A stretch of DNA of 64,000 nt from Seonamhaeicola maritimus (GTDB lineage Bacteria; Bacteroidota; Bacteroidia; Flavobacteriales; Flavobacteriaceae): NCBI RefSeq assembly GCF_008056315.1, contig NZ_VRKQ01000021.1:1-64000 (forward strand), written 5' to 3'. The translations under genes were made by a program, and so were the position numbers. Shown one piece after another: positions 47,766 to 59,038 of this stretch. The notes beneath the pieces were generated by a model, which searched no databases, had not been told where the DNA came from, and worked only from the letters and a program-made list of their open reading frames with translations. Position 1 is the stretch's first letter; every line of letters starts with the position of its first letter.

Positions 47766-50598
47766 ATGAGGAATTTCTGTTTGTGTTTATCACTTTTTTG
47801 TGTGCTGTTTTCTTTTTCCCAAGCATCATCTTATCAAATTAGTACAGGTAGGTCTATAAATTCAGCCACTACTAAAGCGGGGGTTAAACCGTTTGAAATT
47901 TCGGGAACACTGGTATCAGAAGAGGGTAAACTCCCATTAGAATCTGCCACAGTTTATTTGCAACGTGTAAAAGATAGCTCGTTAATAACGTATACTATTT
48001 CAAATCAAAAAGGGCAGTTTACGTTAGAGAATAAAACCAATGATAGTGAAGCTAATTTTTTTGTTTCCTATATAGGTTATCAAACCTATAAAAAACTAAT
48101 TAAAATAGATAATTCTATAATAGATCTAGGAACTATTCTTCTTAAGGAAAGTACAAATACTTTAGATGAAGTTGTTGTATAGTCTCAGGCTCCTATTACC
48201 ATAAAAAAAGACACGCTTGAATTCAATGTAAAATCTTTTAAAACCAAGAAAGATGCAAATATTGAAGATTTATTAAAAGAACTCCCTGGTGTTGAGGTTG
48301 ATGCCAATGGGCAAATTAAAGTAAATGGTAAAGTTGTAAATAAAATTCTTGTAAATGGCAAGCCTTTTTTTGGTAACGATCCCACTATTGCAACAAGAAA
48401 TTTAAGTAAGGATATCATTGAAAAAATTCAAGTTTCTGACACAAAAACTGACACGGAAGCATTTGTAGGAGAAGAAGGTAGCGGTGAGAATAAAACAATA
48501 AACCTAACCATTAAAAAGGAAAACAATAAAGGTGTTTTTGGACGTTTAGCCGGAGGAGGCGGAACAGATAAACGGTATCAATTTGCTGGCATGTATAATC
48601 AATTTAATGATGATTTACGAGTAAGCGTTCTAGCCGGTAGTAATAATTTGAATGAACCTAGTTTTAGTTATGGTGAAATTGACAAAATGTTTGGGGGAAG
48701 AGCAACATGGGATACCAGAAGTCAAGTGTTTAATTACGGTCTTAGAGGTGTTATAACGTCTAGAAATTATGGTGTGAACTACGCAGATGATTGGGGAGAT
48801 GCTGTGGGTGCTTCGGCAAGTTACTTTGTATCTAATACTGATAATACTAACCAAACAATTTCAGAGCGCGAAAATATTTTGCCAGACAGCAGGTTTTTTA
48901 CAAATTCCAACTCCAGTTCAAACCAAAGTGCTGAACAACACGGTGTAGACTCAAATTTTAAGATTAAGATAGACTCTACGCTTTTAATAACATTACGGCC
49001 TCAATTAAGAAAAATCAGTCGTTTCAATAGTTCGAATAGTTCGGAAAATTCATTTAATGAAATTAATGAACTTATCAATTCTTCAGCAAATAATTCTTTT
49101 ACTGAGAGCGATGAAAAAGAGTTTCAGAATAATACAAATATTGCTAAACGTTTAGGTAAGAATGGTTCTTTTTTAAAGTTTGATATTTTCAATAGAACTA
49201 TACAGACAGATGACGAAAATTTGTTAGCCAATGAAGTGAATATTTTTGGCAATAATCCAGAAACCATTAATCTAAATCAGCGACGTGAAACAGATAACAG
49301 AAATAACACCTTTATTTTGGCGGCTTCCTATAGACTACCGTTAAAAGCAAAAGAATTATTTTTAGACATTAACTATGCTTACCGTGACAATACAATACAA
49401 TACAATACAAAACAAAAGAACAACCTTTGATTTTAATGAAACAACTCAGCAGTATGAACCAACTACAAATACAGCATTTAATTCAGATTTTGAGTACGCC
49501 AATATTACCAGTACACCCACGGTAGCTTTAGAGTATAAAAAGAAAAAGTTTTCTACTTCAATAAAAACAGATTTTATATCGAGAACTTTAGAAAACAAAG
49601 ATGCGCTAAGGCCTGAGTTTGATTTAAAGCGAAAATTTAATGCAGCAGCTATTAGATATCGAATTAATTATAATAACCCTAAAACAAGAGTAGGTTTAAG
49701 TTACAATCTATATAATAATGCGTCGTCTTTAAGGCAATTGCAAACTTTTGTAGACGTTACAGATCCTTTAAACATAGTTATTGGTAACCCGGAATTGAGA
49801 CCAACTGATAATCATAATTTCAATTTGCATTTCAGTAAAAATAATTTTCAAAAAGGCGTAAGTTTCCATATGTACACTTATGCTAGTTTTAGAAATAACG
49901 CAGTGGTTTCTAAAACTAGTGTAAATGAAGATTTAGTAAGAGAAACTACTTTTGAAAATGTAAATGGAAATTATGACCTACACGTTAATGCTGGCTTCAA
50001 TAGAAAAATAAAAATTGACAGTTTAAGAACTGTAAATGCAAGTATTGGGTTATCACATTCTACTACTAGATTTGTGAATTTCACAAACGATGTTCAGTAC
50101 GCAACACTTACAAAAAATATTGGTCCTAGTTTAGGGTTAAGGTTTATGTGGAAAGATGTTATGGAGTTAAATTCTCATTATAATTTGGCATTTTCAGATA
50201 ACACCTTTGATACCGATTTTTTCAATAATCAAAAAATTACAATGCATAGGGTTAACTTAAATTCGAGAAATAATTTTGGTAAACATTTTGAGTGGAGTAA
50301 TAATATTAATTATAATTACAACCCTAATATTGCAGATGGATTTCAAAAAAGTGTATGGTTTTGGAATGCCACTTTAGCATATAGTTTCATGAAAGATAAA
50401 GCTGCCTTAACATTAAAGGCATATGATATTCTCAATCAGAATAATAATGCCAGACGTATAGTAAACCAAAACTTTATAGAAGATAGACAAAGTACAGTGT
50501 TACAGCGGTATTTTATGTTAAGTTTTAGTTGGAAGTTTAATACATTAGGCAAAGCTGGAGAAGTTAGAGGAGGCAGAGGTTATAGGGTGGTGTATTAA
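47766..50598 (+). pseudogene. outer-membrane beta-barrel (TonB-receptor-like) protein, broken twice
   Basis: The reading frame starts with a signal peptide (CLCLSLFCVLFSFSQA) and a carboxypeptidase-regulatory-like domain ending DEVVV, then meets TAG at 48180-48182. The same frame goes on without a gap (SQAPITIKKDTLEFNVK...), through plug-like VNGKPFFGND, to a second break in a pentanucleotide repeat at 49388-49417. The +1-shifted frame carries on as TTFDFNETTQQYEPT to the barrel end at 50598. Joined, the product would be about 940 residues, of the outer-membrane beta-barrel family with N-terminal DUF4480-like region. No SusD follows. Either a decaying gene or one that is phase-variable and has since gained a nonsense mutation. 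Confidence 0.85.
49388..49417. repeat. pentanucleotide repeat, four CAATA plus two CAAAA
   Basis: A 5-bp period inside coding DNA at the exact point where the receptor reading frame shifts. Gaining one unit or losing two would restore the frame. It lies within the barrel region of the pseudogene. Confidence 0.9.
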
Positions 50599-50636
50599 TG
50601 TTTTAACAATTTATTTATCAGTTACAATTAACTCTT

Positions 50637-51116
50637 TTATTTCCAGTCATTAATAATAGAATCAAGAGCTTTATCAATGCCTTTGTAATATAGCCCATTT
50701 TTGAATTCAGAAACAATGATTATATCAATGATTTGTTTACAGTAATCATCGGTTAAAATCTTCTCGGTACCATTCCCTGTTGCAATACCTATTTGTCTGT
50801 CATATTTTGAAATGAGAATTAAAAGACCGTTGTCTTTTTCTTTTTTGCCAATCTCAAGTTCTGCGCCAATTTTAGTAGCGTATTGAAGAGCGGTAAAGTT
50901 TTTTGGTAAAGAATCTAAAGTGAAAATGCATATTTCATTAGTAGATGTAGCTTCATAATCAATTATTTTATTAGTTAAATGTGAAACCTCCTCTTTGGAA
51001 AAAAATGAAGCATTATCCTGAACAACGCTTTGACTGAGTTCTAAATGGTTTTGGGAATTAGTTTTACAAGAAAGTATTATTGTTAGGAATGAAATAAAAA
51101 GTAAACACTTCTTCAT
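50637..51116 (-). CDS. TPM-domain lipoprotein
   Basis: 159 residues. The lipobox is LTIILSC (Cys17). The TPM (TLP18.3/Psb32/MOLO-1) fold covers the rest: NEICIFTLDSLP, DNGLLILISKYDRQIGIATG. Last of four genes that run from lemA; smaller than its neighbour and without the glycine-rich tail. Such proteins are periplasmic and linked to envelope or photosystem-repair-like functions, mostly unknown in bacteria. 27 bases from the preceding gene. Confidence 0.82.
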   Translation of the reverse strand: MKKCLLFISFLTIILSCKTNSQNHLELSQSVVQDNASFFSKEEVSHLTNKIIDYEATSTNEICIFTLDSLPKNFTALQYATKIGAELEIGKKEKDNGLLILISKYDRQIGIATGNGTEKILTDDYCKQIIDIIIVSEFKNGLYYKGIDKALDSIINDWK

Positions 51117-51143
51117 AATTATTAAAAGTAAATAAGATTGAAC

Positions 51144-51953
51144 TTACCAACCTCCAGAAGCACCACCGCCTCCAAAGCTGCCACCTCCAAAGCCGCCACC
51201 GAAACCTCCGCCGCCACCTGAAGACCAGCCTCCGCCAGAACTTCCCCAGCCGCTACTGCCTCTGCTAGAGGAGCGTCCCATGTTGCTTAAAATTATTGCG
51301 TCTAAGATGCTGGTTCCATCTGTCCTGCGCCCTCTATTTCCACCTTTTCCGCCTCTTTTGTTTTTAGAAATAGAAATAAGAATGATAACAAAAATAAAAA
51401 GGAAGATTAAAAAGAAACCTATAGGAAAATCATTATTTGATTGTCGTGTTCCTTGGTATTCACCGCTTAAGACTTCAAAAATAGCATCAGCTCCTTTGTT
51501 TAACCCGCCATAATAATCATTTCGTTTAAAGAATGGGATAATGTCTCGTTCAATAATTCGTTTAGACATGGCATCAGTTAAGAGATGCTCAACACCATAG
51601 CCAGTGTTAATCGCAATTCTTCTGTCGTCTCTAGCCAACAAAATTAAAATGCCATTATCCTCTTCGGCTTGCCCAATACCCCATTTTTCTCCCCATTGCG
51701 CTCCTAAAAAGTTGATGTTTTCACCATTAGTTGAACTAATAATGGCAACAACAATTTGGGTTGAGGTTGTATCGGAATACTTAACCAATTTTCGTTCTAA
51801 ACTACTTTTTTGAGAGGATTCTAATAAGTTGATATAATCATAAACACTAGTTTGAAACTCTGGTTTATCAGGAATGTCAAATTGAGCAAAAATGGTATGA
51901 TTTACTCCAAAACTTAGTAAAACAAAAAGAAGTGTGAGTTTAATTTTTTGCAT
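51144..51953 (-). CDS. TPM-domain protein with Gly-rich C-terminus (YgcG family)
   Basis: 269 residues. Signal peptide (FGVNHTIFAQ), TPM domain about residues 35-160 (DNGILILLARDDRRIAINTGYG), a membrane helix near 177-195 and a low-complexity Gly/Ser tail ending GGASGGW. This is the usual partner of LemA proteins. It overlaps the next TPM gene upstream by one base, so translation is likely coupled. Confidence 0.9.
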   Translation of the reverse strand: MQKIKLTLLFVLLSFGVNHTIFAQFDIPDKPEFQTSVYDYINLLESSQKSSLERKLVKYSDTTSTQIVVAIISSTNGENINFLGAQWGEKWGIGQAEEDNGILILLARDDRRIAINTGYGVEHLLTDAMSKRIIERDIIPFFKRNDYYGGLNKGADAIFEVLSGEYQGTRQSNNDFPIGFFLIFLFIFVIILISISKNKRGGKGGNRGRRTDGTSILDAIILSNMGRSSSRGSSGWGSSGGGWSSGGGGGFGGGFGGGSFGGGGASGGW

Positions 51954-52390
51954 TAGCCTTTTGAAATTTCGTCTGAGAGTTCGTTTGTGTCAGAGTCAGT
52001 ATATGGAAAATATTTTTTTAATTGTTCACCAGACATTAAAACGCCGTCAACCAATCCTTGTTTAAAGTTTCCAGATTTAAAATGAGATTGAATAACATCC
52101 TTAGTGCTATCCCAAAAATCATCAGCAACCACATCATTTATGCCTTTGTCTCCGTAGATTACAAAAGATTTATCTTCTACAGCAACATAAATCAGCACAC
52201 CATTTTGTTCTTTGGTGTTCTCCATTTTGAGGGTGTAAAAAATCTCTAAGGCTCTTTCGGTAGCATCACCTTCTGAGGTTTTTTCTATATGAACTCGAAT
52301 TTCACCAGAGGTATTTAATTCTGCTTGTCGAATGGCTTCAACAATGTCTTGTTCTTCTTCGGGTGAAAGAAATGCTTCTATTTTAGACAT
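51953..52390 (-). CDS. TPM-domain protein without signal peptide
   Basis: 145 residues. TPM fold (SGEIRVHIEK, QNGVLIYVAVEDKSFVIYGDKG). No signal peptide or membrane helix is visible, so it may face the cytoplasm or be held by its partners. It overlaps both lemA (stop/start share base 52390) and the following TPM gene by one base: a tightly coupled operon. Confidence 0.88.
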   Translation of the reverse strand: MSKIEAFLSPEEEQDIVEAIRQAELNTSGEIRVHIEKTSEGDATERALEIFYTLKMENTKEQNGVLIYVAVEDKSFVIYGDKGINDVVADDFWDSTKDVIQSHFKSGNFKQGLVDGVLMSGEQLKKYFPYTDSDTNELSDEISKG

Positions 52391-52977
52391 TAAAACTCTA
52401 CGTTAGGTGCTTTTTCGCTTCCTGGATCACTTTTATATCTTGGCATTTCTTCAAAGCCAAATAAACCTGCTAATAATTTCCCTGGAAATTTGGTTGTGTG
52501 AATATCATAAATATTCACTTTTTCATTGTATTTATTGCGTTCTACATTGATTCTGTTTTCAGTGCCTTCCAATTGTGATTGCAGTTCTAAAAAGCTTTTG
52601 TCGGCTTTCAAATCAGGGTAGCGTTCAACAGTTAATAAAAGCCTAGATAAAGCTCCACTTAACCCTTGTTGTGCTTGTTGAAACTGCGCCATAGTTTCAG
52701 GGGTTAGGTTATTGGCATCAATTGTAGTTTTTGTAGCTTCAGATCGTGCTTTGATTACGCCCTCTAAAGTTTCTTTTTCATGAGCTGCATAACCTTTAAC
52801 GGTGGCAACTAAATTAGGTATTAAGTCGGCACGTCTTTGATAAGCACTTTCCACATTAGACCAGGCTGTTTTAGCATTAGCTTCATGTTCTACAGCTGTG
52901 TTATTAAATCCTTTTCCCCAAGAGTATAAACCAAATACTAAAATTCCGATAATAATCCATGGTAAAAATTTCTTCAT
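52390..52977 (-). CDS. lemA: LemA family protein
   Basis: 195 residues. One N-terminal membrane helix (WIIIGILVFGLYSWG), then a long helical bundle with the family block AYQRRADLIPNLVATVKGYA (residues 46-65). First gene of the four-gene LemA/TPM operon. Role unclear in the family; membrane-associated. Confidence 0.93.
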   Translation of the reverse strand: MKKFLPWIIIGILVFGLYSWGKGFNNTAVEHEANAKTAWSNVESAYQRRADLIPNLVATVKGYAAHEKETLEGVIKARSEATKTTIDANNLTPETMAQFQQAQQGLSGALSRLLLTVERYPDLKADKSFLELQSQLEGTENRINVERNKYNEKVNIYDIHTTKFPGKLLAGLFGFEEMPRYKSDPGSEKAPNVEF

Positions 52978-53065
52978 GATATAATTGTTTAATATTATTA
53001 ATTAACGATTTTCTATGTGACACCAAAATTTGTAAAAAGTTACACCTCAGCGAGTGTCTTTTTAA

Positions 53066-53395
53066 TTAAAGATGCTCTTTTATTTTAATTAATTGATCTT
53101 TAATATCTTCAAGCTTACTAACAATCTCAAAATTATTAAGAGCTTCTTTTTTATCTTCTTTAAGATGAATTTTAGCACCTTCCAGAGTAAACCCGCGCTC
53201 TTTAACTAAATGATAAATAAATTTAAGATTTTTTATATCCTCTTGTGTAAACTTGCGGTTGCCTTTTGCGTTTTTTTTAGGCTTTAATACATCAAATTCT
53301 TTTTCCCAAAACCGAATTAAAGATGTGTTAACCCCAAAAGCCTTAGCTACTTCACCAATGCCATAATATCTTTTTTCAGGTAAATCTATATGCAT
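53066..53395 (-). CDS. MerR-like HTH regulator
   Basis: 109 residues. The winged HTH is at the N-terminus (YYGIGEVAKAFGVNTSLIRFWEKEF) with a short helical tail, so it lacks an effector-binding domain. Its ATG overlaps the stop of the M23 peptidase gene by one base, so the two are cotranscribed. Flavobacteria often keep this pair next to alaS. Target genes unknown. Confidence 0.88.
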   Translation of the reverse strand: MHIDLPEKRYYGIGEVAKAFGVNTSLIRFWEKEFDVLKPKKNAKGNRKFTQEDIKNLKFIYHLVKERGFTLEGAKIHLKEDKKEALNNFEIVSKLEDIKDQLIKIKEHL

Positions 53396-54366
53396 TAGTC
53401 AAGAGATTGGTTTTCTAAAGAGGCGTGTTCTAAAAGTTTAGCAAACTCTTCAGCCGTTAAACTGCCGTAATAGAAATTAATAGGGTTAATTCGTTTTTTA
53501 TCTTTGAAAATCTCGTAGTGTAAATGAGGTGCTTGTGAGCGTCCGGTACTGCCCACAAAACCAATTAAATCACCACGTTTTACTTTTTGATTCTTTCTTA
53601 CATTGTATTTATACAAATGTGCATAAAGGCTAACATATCCAAAACCATGATCTATTCTAATATGTTTACCATAACCTGTAGCTCTAGAATCTGCTCTAAC
53701 CACTTTACCATCACCCGATGCATAAACAGGTGTGCCTCTTGGAGCAGTGAAATCCATTCCCCAATGCATTTTTCTTGCCTTAGTAAATGGGTCTGAGCGC
53801 ATGCCATAACCCGAAGCCATTCTTGTTAAGTCTTCATTACTCACTGGTTGAATAGCAGGAATAGCAGCTAATAGTTTTTCTTTTTCTTCAGCTAATACTG
53901 CAATTTCATCAAGCGATTTAGATTGAACCACAATTTGTTTCTGAAGTATATCTAGTCGTTTGTTACTCTCAGCAATAAGCTTAGAATTATCATAGCCCTC
54001 AAAGTCTTTATATCTATTGATCCCTCCAAAACCAGCTCTTCTTTGTGCCTCAGGAATGGGATTAGCTTCAAAATAGACTCTATAAATATTATTGTCTCTA
54101 TCTGCTATGTTAGCTAAAACGGCTTCAGCTTCAGACATTTTTTTATTTAGCAAGTCGTATTGTAATTCTAAGTTTTGTAGCTCACGTATTAAGGCTTTTT
54201 CCTTTGGAGACTCTATGTATTGGCTAGCTATAAAAACAAAACCAAAACCAAATAAAGCCGCTGCTAAAAGAAACACCAAGGCAAACTTGAAAGTACGCCG
54301 TTTTTTCCGTTCAATTTTACGGTAAGAAAGTGATTCTGGATCGTAATAATATTTTACCTTACTCAT
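53395..54366 (-). CDS. M23 family metallopeptidase, membrane-anchored
   Basis: 323 residues. A basic N-terminus and a membrane helix (FKFALVFLLAAALFGFGFVF, residues 27-46) precede a coiled coil (about 55-85 and 130-165) and a LytM domain with Zn ligands in HWGMD and HLHYE. It cuts peptidoglycan cross-bridges in the periplasm. The NlpD/EnvC-like coiled coil suggests a part in cell division or shape. Confidence 0.92.
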   Translation of the reverse strand: MSKVKYYYDPESLSYRKIERKKRRTFKFALVFLLAAALFGFGFVFIASQYIESPKEKALIRELQNLELQYDLLNKKMSEAEAVLANIADRDNNIYRVYFEANPIPEAQRRAGFGGINRYKDFEGYDNSKLIAESNKRLDILQKQIVVQSKSLDEIAVLAEEKEKLLAAIPAIQPVSNEDLTRMASGYGMRSDPFTKARKMHWGMDFTAPRGTPVYASGDGKVVRADSRATGYGKHIRIDHGFGYVSLYAHLYKYNVRKNQKVKRGDLIGFVGSTGRSQAPHLHYEIFKDKKRINPINFYYGSLTAEEFAKLLEHASLENQSLD

Positions 54367-54380
54367 TACGTTATTTATAC

Positions 54381-54388
54381 TATTTTTG
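54381..54388 (+). promoter_or_regulatory. possible -7 box of alaS
   Basis: TATTTTTG fits TAnnTTTG but lies 109 bases before the start codon, so a leader of about 100 bases would follow. Confidence 0.35.
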
Positions 54389-54496
54389 CATGAAATAAAT
54401 TCAAGTTAAAAACTTGGGTTTTTTATGCTAAACGACCAAAGATAAAAATTGTTTTACAATTTCTATAATTTAACGAAAGAGGATATCTATATATAA

Positions 54497-57139
54497 ATGA
54501 AGTCACAAGAGATTCGATCTAAGTTTTTAAGTTTTTTTGAAGATAAAAAGCATAGTATAGTTCCTTCTGCACCTATGGTGTTGAAAGATGACCCCACCTT
54601 AATGTTTGTAAATTCTGGTATGGCACCATTTAAGGAATTTTTCTTGGGAAATGCAGAGCCAAAAAACAATAGAATAGCCGATACTCAAAAGTGTTTGCGT
54701 GTATCAGGTAAGCATAACGATTTGGAAGAAGTTGGGTATGATACATATCATCACACCTTATTTGAGATGTTGGGGAACTGGAGTTTTGGTGATTACTTTA
54801 AGGAAGAAGCTATTGCTTGGGCTTGGGAATTACTCACAGGGGTTTTCGGAATAGACAAAGATATTCTCTATGTAACAGTTTTTGAAGGAAGTGATGATGA
54901 TGGTTTGCCAATGGATACCGAAGCTTTTGATTTTTGGAAAAAGCATATTTCTGAAGACCGAATTTTAAAAGGTAATAAAAAGGATAATTTCTGGGAAATG
55001 GGAGATCAAGGACCTTGCGGACCTTGCAGTGAAATTCATGTTGATATTCGTTCTGCCGAAGAAAAGGCTAAAATTGATGGCAAGGAATTAGTGAATATGG
55101 ATCATCCTCAAGTGGTTGAAATATGGAATTTGGTATTCATGCAGTACAACCGAAAAGCCAATGGTTCTTTAGAGCCACTTCCTAATAAACACATTGATAC
55201 AGGAATGGGCTTTGAGCGCTTATGTATGGTTTTGCAAGGTGTTCAAAGTAATTATGATACTGATGTTTTTACGCCTATAATTAGAGAAATTGAAACCATT
55301 ACCAATAAAGATTATGGTAAAGATGAAAAAGCAGATATTGCTATTCGCGTGATTTCAGATCACGTACGTGCGGTTGCATTTTCTATTGCCGATGGACAAT
55401 TACCAAGTAATACAGGAGCAGGTTATGTAATTAGAAGGATATTGCGTCGTGCAGTACGCTACGGTTTTACATTTCTAGATAAAAAAGAACCTTTTATTTA
55501 CAGATTAGTTGATGTGTTGAGTGAGAAAATGGGGAAGGCTTTCCCAGAATTAAAATCTCAAAAGCAACTCATTCAGAATGTTATAAAGGAAGAAGAGACC
55601 TCTTTTTTAAGAACAATTGCTGCAGGGTTACTTATTCTAGAAAGTTTAATGCAAGAAGTGAAGAATTATCAGGAGATGAGTGATAGTAATATAAAGCCTA
55701 TATTATCAGGTAAGAACGCATTTGAATTGTATGACACTTATGGGTTTCCGCTTGATTTAACAGAGTTAATTGCAAAAGAAAAAGGTTTTGAAGTTGATGT
55801 AGCTGGTTTTAATAGTGAAATGAACCAGCAAAAAGCTCGTTCTCGTGCAGCTAGCGAAATGTCTACGGATGATTGGACCATTTTAGATGAAGATTCAGAT
55901 CAAGAATTTATTGGTTATGATGCGCTTGAAGCAAATGTAAAAATAACAAGATACAGAAAGGTGACTTCTAAAAAAGAAGGTGATATGTATCAGCTTGTTT
56001 TCAATTTAACACCGTTTTATGCCGAAGGAGGAGGTCAAGTAGGTGACAAAGGATATTTAGAAGATACTCACGGTGATTTGGTTTATATTCTAGATACCAA
56101 AAAGGAAAATAATGTTATCATTCATTTTGCTAAAAATTTACCAAAACATTTAAACGAAACCTTCAAGGCAGTTGTTGATTCTAAACAACGGTACAGAACA
56201 GAGTGCAACCATACAGCAACGCATTTGTTACACCAAGCTTTAAGAGAGGTTTTAGGTACTCATGTTGAGCAAAAGGGTAGTGCGGTACATTCTAAATATT
56301 TACGTTTCGATTTCTCCCATTTTTCTAAAATGACTGTTGAGGAATTAAGAGACGTAGAAAATTTTGTAAATGCCAGAATTGATGGAAAGTTGACTTTAGA
56401 GGAAAAGAGGAATATTCCAATGGCACAAGCCATTTCTGAAGGTGCTATGGCATTATTTGGCGAGAAATATGGAGATACAGTAAGAGCGGTTCGATTTGGG
56501 CAATCTATTGAACTTTGTGGTGGTACACATGTTAAAAACACATCTGAAATTTGGCATTTTAAAATTGTTTCAGAAGGTGCAGTGGCAGCAGGTATTCGTC
56601 GTATAGAAGCTATAACAAATGATGCTGTTAAGGACTTCTATCATGAAAATAACAGAGCTTATTTTGAAATGAAAGATTTGCTTAATAATGCTAAAGAACC
56701 AGTAAAAGCACTTCAAAGTTTACAAGAGGAAAATACTAGTTTAAAAAAGCAAATTGAAGTACTTTTAAAAGACAAAGCTAAAAACATTAAGGGCGATTTA
56801 AAAAGTGAATTGACTGATGTTAACGGTGTTCAGTTTTTAGCTAAAAAAGTAGATTTAGATGCTGCTGGTATTAAAGATGTTGCATTTGAATTAGGAAGTC
56901 AGTTTGACAATTTATTCCTATTACTTGGAGCAGAACAAAACGGAAAAGCGTTATTGTCTTGTTATATTTCCAAAGAGCTAGTTACCAATAAAGAATTAAA
57001 TGCTGGACAAGTAGTTCGTGAACTTGGAAAATATATTCAAGGTGGTGGTGGTGGTCAGCCATTCTTTGCAACTGCGGGAGGTAAAAATCCGAACGGTATT
57101 GAAGAGGCTCTTAAGGCTGCAAAGGAGTTTGTGAATTAG
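54497..57139 (+). CDS. alaS: alanine--tRNA ligase
   Basis: 880 residues. Class II catalytic core ([14 protein letters not shown], then [13 protein letters not shown]), editing domain with Zn/catalytic motif HTATHLLH and CGGTHV, and the C-Ala region with coiled coil near 735-760 and GGGGGQP. Single complete gene. It is divergent from the M23/MerR pair. Confidence 0.97.
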   Translation: MKSQEIRSKFLSFFEDKKHSIVPSAPMVLKDDPTLMFVNSGMAPFKEFFLGNAEPKNNRIADTQKCLRVSGKHNDLEEVGYDTYHHTLFEMLGNWSFGDYFKEEAIAWAWELLTGVFGIDKDILYVTVFEGSDDDGLPMDTEAFDFWKKHISEDRILKGNKKDNFWEMGDQGPCGPCSEIHVDIRSAEEKAKIDGKELVNMDHPQVVEIWNLVFMQYNRKANGSLEPLPNKHIDTGMGFERLCMVLQGVQSNYDTDVFTPIIREIETITNKDYGKDEKADIAIRVISDHVRAVAFSIADGQLPSNTGAGYVIRRILRRAVRYGFTFLDKKEPFIYRLVDVLSEKMGKAFPELKSQKQLIQNVIKEEETSFLRTIAAGLLILESLMQEVKNYQEMSDSNIKPILSGKNAFELYDTYGFPLDLTELIAKEKGFEVDVAGFNSEMNQQKARSRAASEMSTDDWTILDEDSDQEFIGYDALEANVKITRYRKVTSKKEGDMYQLVFNLTPFYAEGGGQVGDKGYLEDTHGDLVYILDTKKENNVIIHFAKNLPKHLNETFKAVVDSKQRYRTECNHTATHLLHQALREVLGTHVEQKGSAVHSKYLRFDFSHFSKMTVEELRDVENFVNARIDGKLTLEEKRNIPMAQAISEGAMALFGEKYGDTVRAVRFGQSIELCGGTHVKNTSEIWHFKIVSEGAVAAGIRRIEAITNDAVKDFYHENNRAYFEMKDLLNNAKEPVKALQSLQEENTSLKKQIEVLLKDKAKNIKGDLKSELTDVNGVQFLAKKVDLDAAGIKDVAFELGSQFDNLFLLLGAEQNGKALLSCYISKELVTNKELNAGQVVRELGKYIQGGGGGQPFFATAGGKNPNGIEEALKAAKEFVN

Positions 57140-57303
57140 GATTATTTAATTCCTAGAATTTTATTAAACGTTTTTATTTCACATTTGTAAAACCTTAAAA
57201 GTTTATTTTTTAAACTGGTAGTCTTTTTTAATTTTTTCATTGTTCTGAGATTTACTATGTTAGACTTATAGTAACTGAAAATGTTACATTAAGATTTTTT
57301 TTA

Positions 57304-58263
57304 ATGAACCTTCAAACCAAAATACCATTATCTAAACAATCTAATAATCTTATAGATTACAAGTCTGATATTCTATTATTGGGCTCCTGTTTTGTTGAAA
57401 ATATAGGTGAGAAGTTGGCTTATTTTAAATTTAAGAATGAAATAAACCCTTTTGGAATTTTGTTTCATCCAAAAGCTATCGAGACTTTGGTTGAAAATGC
57501 TTTACAAGGAAAAGTGTATACTGAGGATGACGTCTTTTTCAATAATGAGCAATGGCATTGTTTTGATGCCCATTCAAAATTAAGTAGTTCGTCAAAAGAC
57601 AATTTGCTAAACGGTTTAAACGACCAAATCAAATTAACAGCTAAACGGCTTGCCAATTCCACCCATATCATTATTACTTTAGGGACCGCTTGGTTGTATC
57701 GTACCAAGGGAACTGGTGAAACTGTTGCTAATTGTCACAAAGTTACCCAGAAAGAATTTTTAAAAGAATTATTGCATACTGAAGATATTGTAAGTTCATT
57801 ACAAAATACTGTTGATGTTATTAGAAGAGTAAATCCTGAGGTTTCGGTAATTTTTACGGTGTCACCGGTTAGACATTTGAAAGATGGGTTTATTGAAAAT
57901 ACTCAAAGTAAGGCGCATTTAATTTCGGCTATTCATCAGCTACTGGCAGCCCAATCAGGTGTGGAATGCCTTCATTATTTTCCATCTTATGAAATCATGA
58001 TGGATGAGCTTCGAGATTATCGTTTTTATAATGAAGACATGATTCACCCTAATTCAACAGCGGTTAATTATATTTGGGAAAAGTTCAAACAGATTTGGAT
58101 TGATTCCGAAGCTCAAAAAACCATGTTAGAAGTCGATTCAATTCAAAAAGGGCTTATGCATAAAGCTTTTAATCCAAGCTCTGAATCACACAGGAAATTT
58201 CTTTTAAATTTGGAAAAAAAACAAAGGTTACTTCAATCTCAATTTCCGCACTTTAATTTTTAA
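57304..58263 (+). CDS. GSCFA-domain protein
   Basis: 319 residues. The name-giving motif appears as LGSCFVENIG (residues 26-35), followed by INPFGILFHP. The domain resembles SGNH/GDSL esterases; THIITLGTAWLY and a C-terminal DMIHPNSTAV could be catalytic blocks. No signal peptide, so cytoplasmic. Substrate unknown. Very common in Bacteroidota next to alaS. Confidence 0.9.
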   Translation: MNLQTKIPLSKQSNNLIDYKSDILLLGSCFVENIGEKLAYFKFKNEINPFGILFHPKAIETLVENALQGKVYTEDDVFFNNEQWHCFDAHSKLSSSSKDNLLNGLNDQIKLTAKRLANSTHIIITLGTAWLYRTKGTGETVANCHKVTQKEFLKELLHTEDIVSSLQNTVDVIRRVNPEVSVIFTVSPVRHLKDGFIENTQSKAHLISAIHQLLAAQSGVECLHYFPSYEIMMDELRDYRFYNEDMIHPNSTAVNYIWEKFKQIWIDSEAQKTMLEVDSIQKGLMHKAFNPSSESHRKFLLNLEKKQRLLQSQFPHFNF

Positions 58264-58327
58264 AATACGACATTTTACGTATGTTTATATTCTAAGTAAA
58301 TTTTTAGTTTGCTGATTTAAACTCTAT

Positions 58328-59038
58328 ATGTATTCAATTATATTTAAACCCAATCGTTATAATTCCTTTGCATGGACTAACATTGTAGCACTATTACTCT
58401 TACTGTATTTTGGTAAAGTAGAGCCTTATACCGTTATTTTTGGGTATTTTTTAGAGACTATTATAATTGGTGTTTTTAATGTGATAAAAATGTATATATC
58501 ATCAAAACATCACAAATCTGAAAAATCAGTTGCTTTCTTAATTCCGTTTTTTATTTTTCATTATGGGTTCTTTATTGCGGTGCAATCTATTTTTGTGTTT
58601 GTAATTATGGAGTTTGGAGATGTGATTTCGGTTAAGGAACCTTTTGATTTAATAACAAACTATGGGCTTGTTTTTAAACTTAAGGGAATGGAATATATTA
58701 TTGGTTTATTGCTAGTAACCCAATTAGCTAAATATGTTTTTGATTACATACAACCTCAAAAATATCTTCGCTTTACTCCTGAGGAAATTATGTTTAAGCC
58801 CTATGTAAGAATCCTAATCCAACAATTTGCAGTGATTCTTGCCATGTTTTTCATTATGTTTTCAAATGCTGATGTTATGGCGGCAATTTTACTCATTCTT
58901 ATAAGAGCTATAGTAGATTTCTTTTTAGTTGGAATTAGAGATAATGAAGCGCTCTTAAACAGAATTGTAGATAAAATGTATGATGGAAAAACGTCTAAGG
59001 AGGAATTGAAAAAACAGCTGATTCTCTTTTCGGAATAG
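58328..59038 (+). CDS. DUF6498-like polytopic membrane protein
   Basis: 236 residues with about six membrane helices (WTNIVALLLLLYFG, YFLETIIIGVFNV, then IPFFIFHYGFFIAV and others). The FLETIIIG / FFIFHYG pattern fits the DUF6498 group. The function is unknown and neighbours give no clue; 64 bases from the GSCFA gene. Confidence 0.75.
   Translation: MYSIIFKPNRYNSFAWTNIVALLLLLYFGKVEPYTVIFGYFLETIIIGVFNVIKMYISSKHHKSEKSVAFLIPFFIFHYGFFIAVQSIFVFVIMEFGDVISVKEPFDLITNYGLVFKLKGMEYIIGLLLVTQLAKYVFDYIQPQKYLRFTPEEIMFKPYVRILIQQFAVILAMFFIMFSNADVMAAILLILIRAIVDFFLVGIRDNEALLNRIVDKMYDGKTSKEELKKQLILFSE

Noticed and set aside
53805-53822. Second copy of the tRNA-like word CATAACCCGAAG
   Set aside because: Only 12 bases match, without T-arm or acceptor, and it lies inside the M23 peptidase reading frame; chance similarity.
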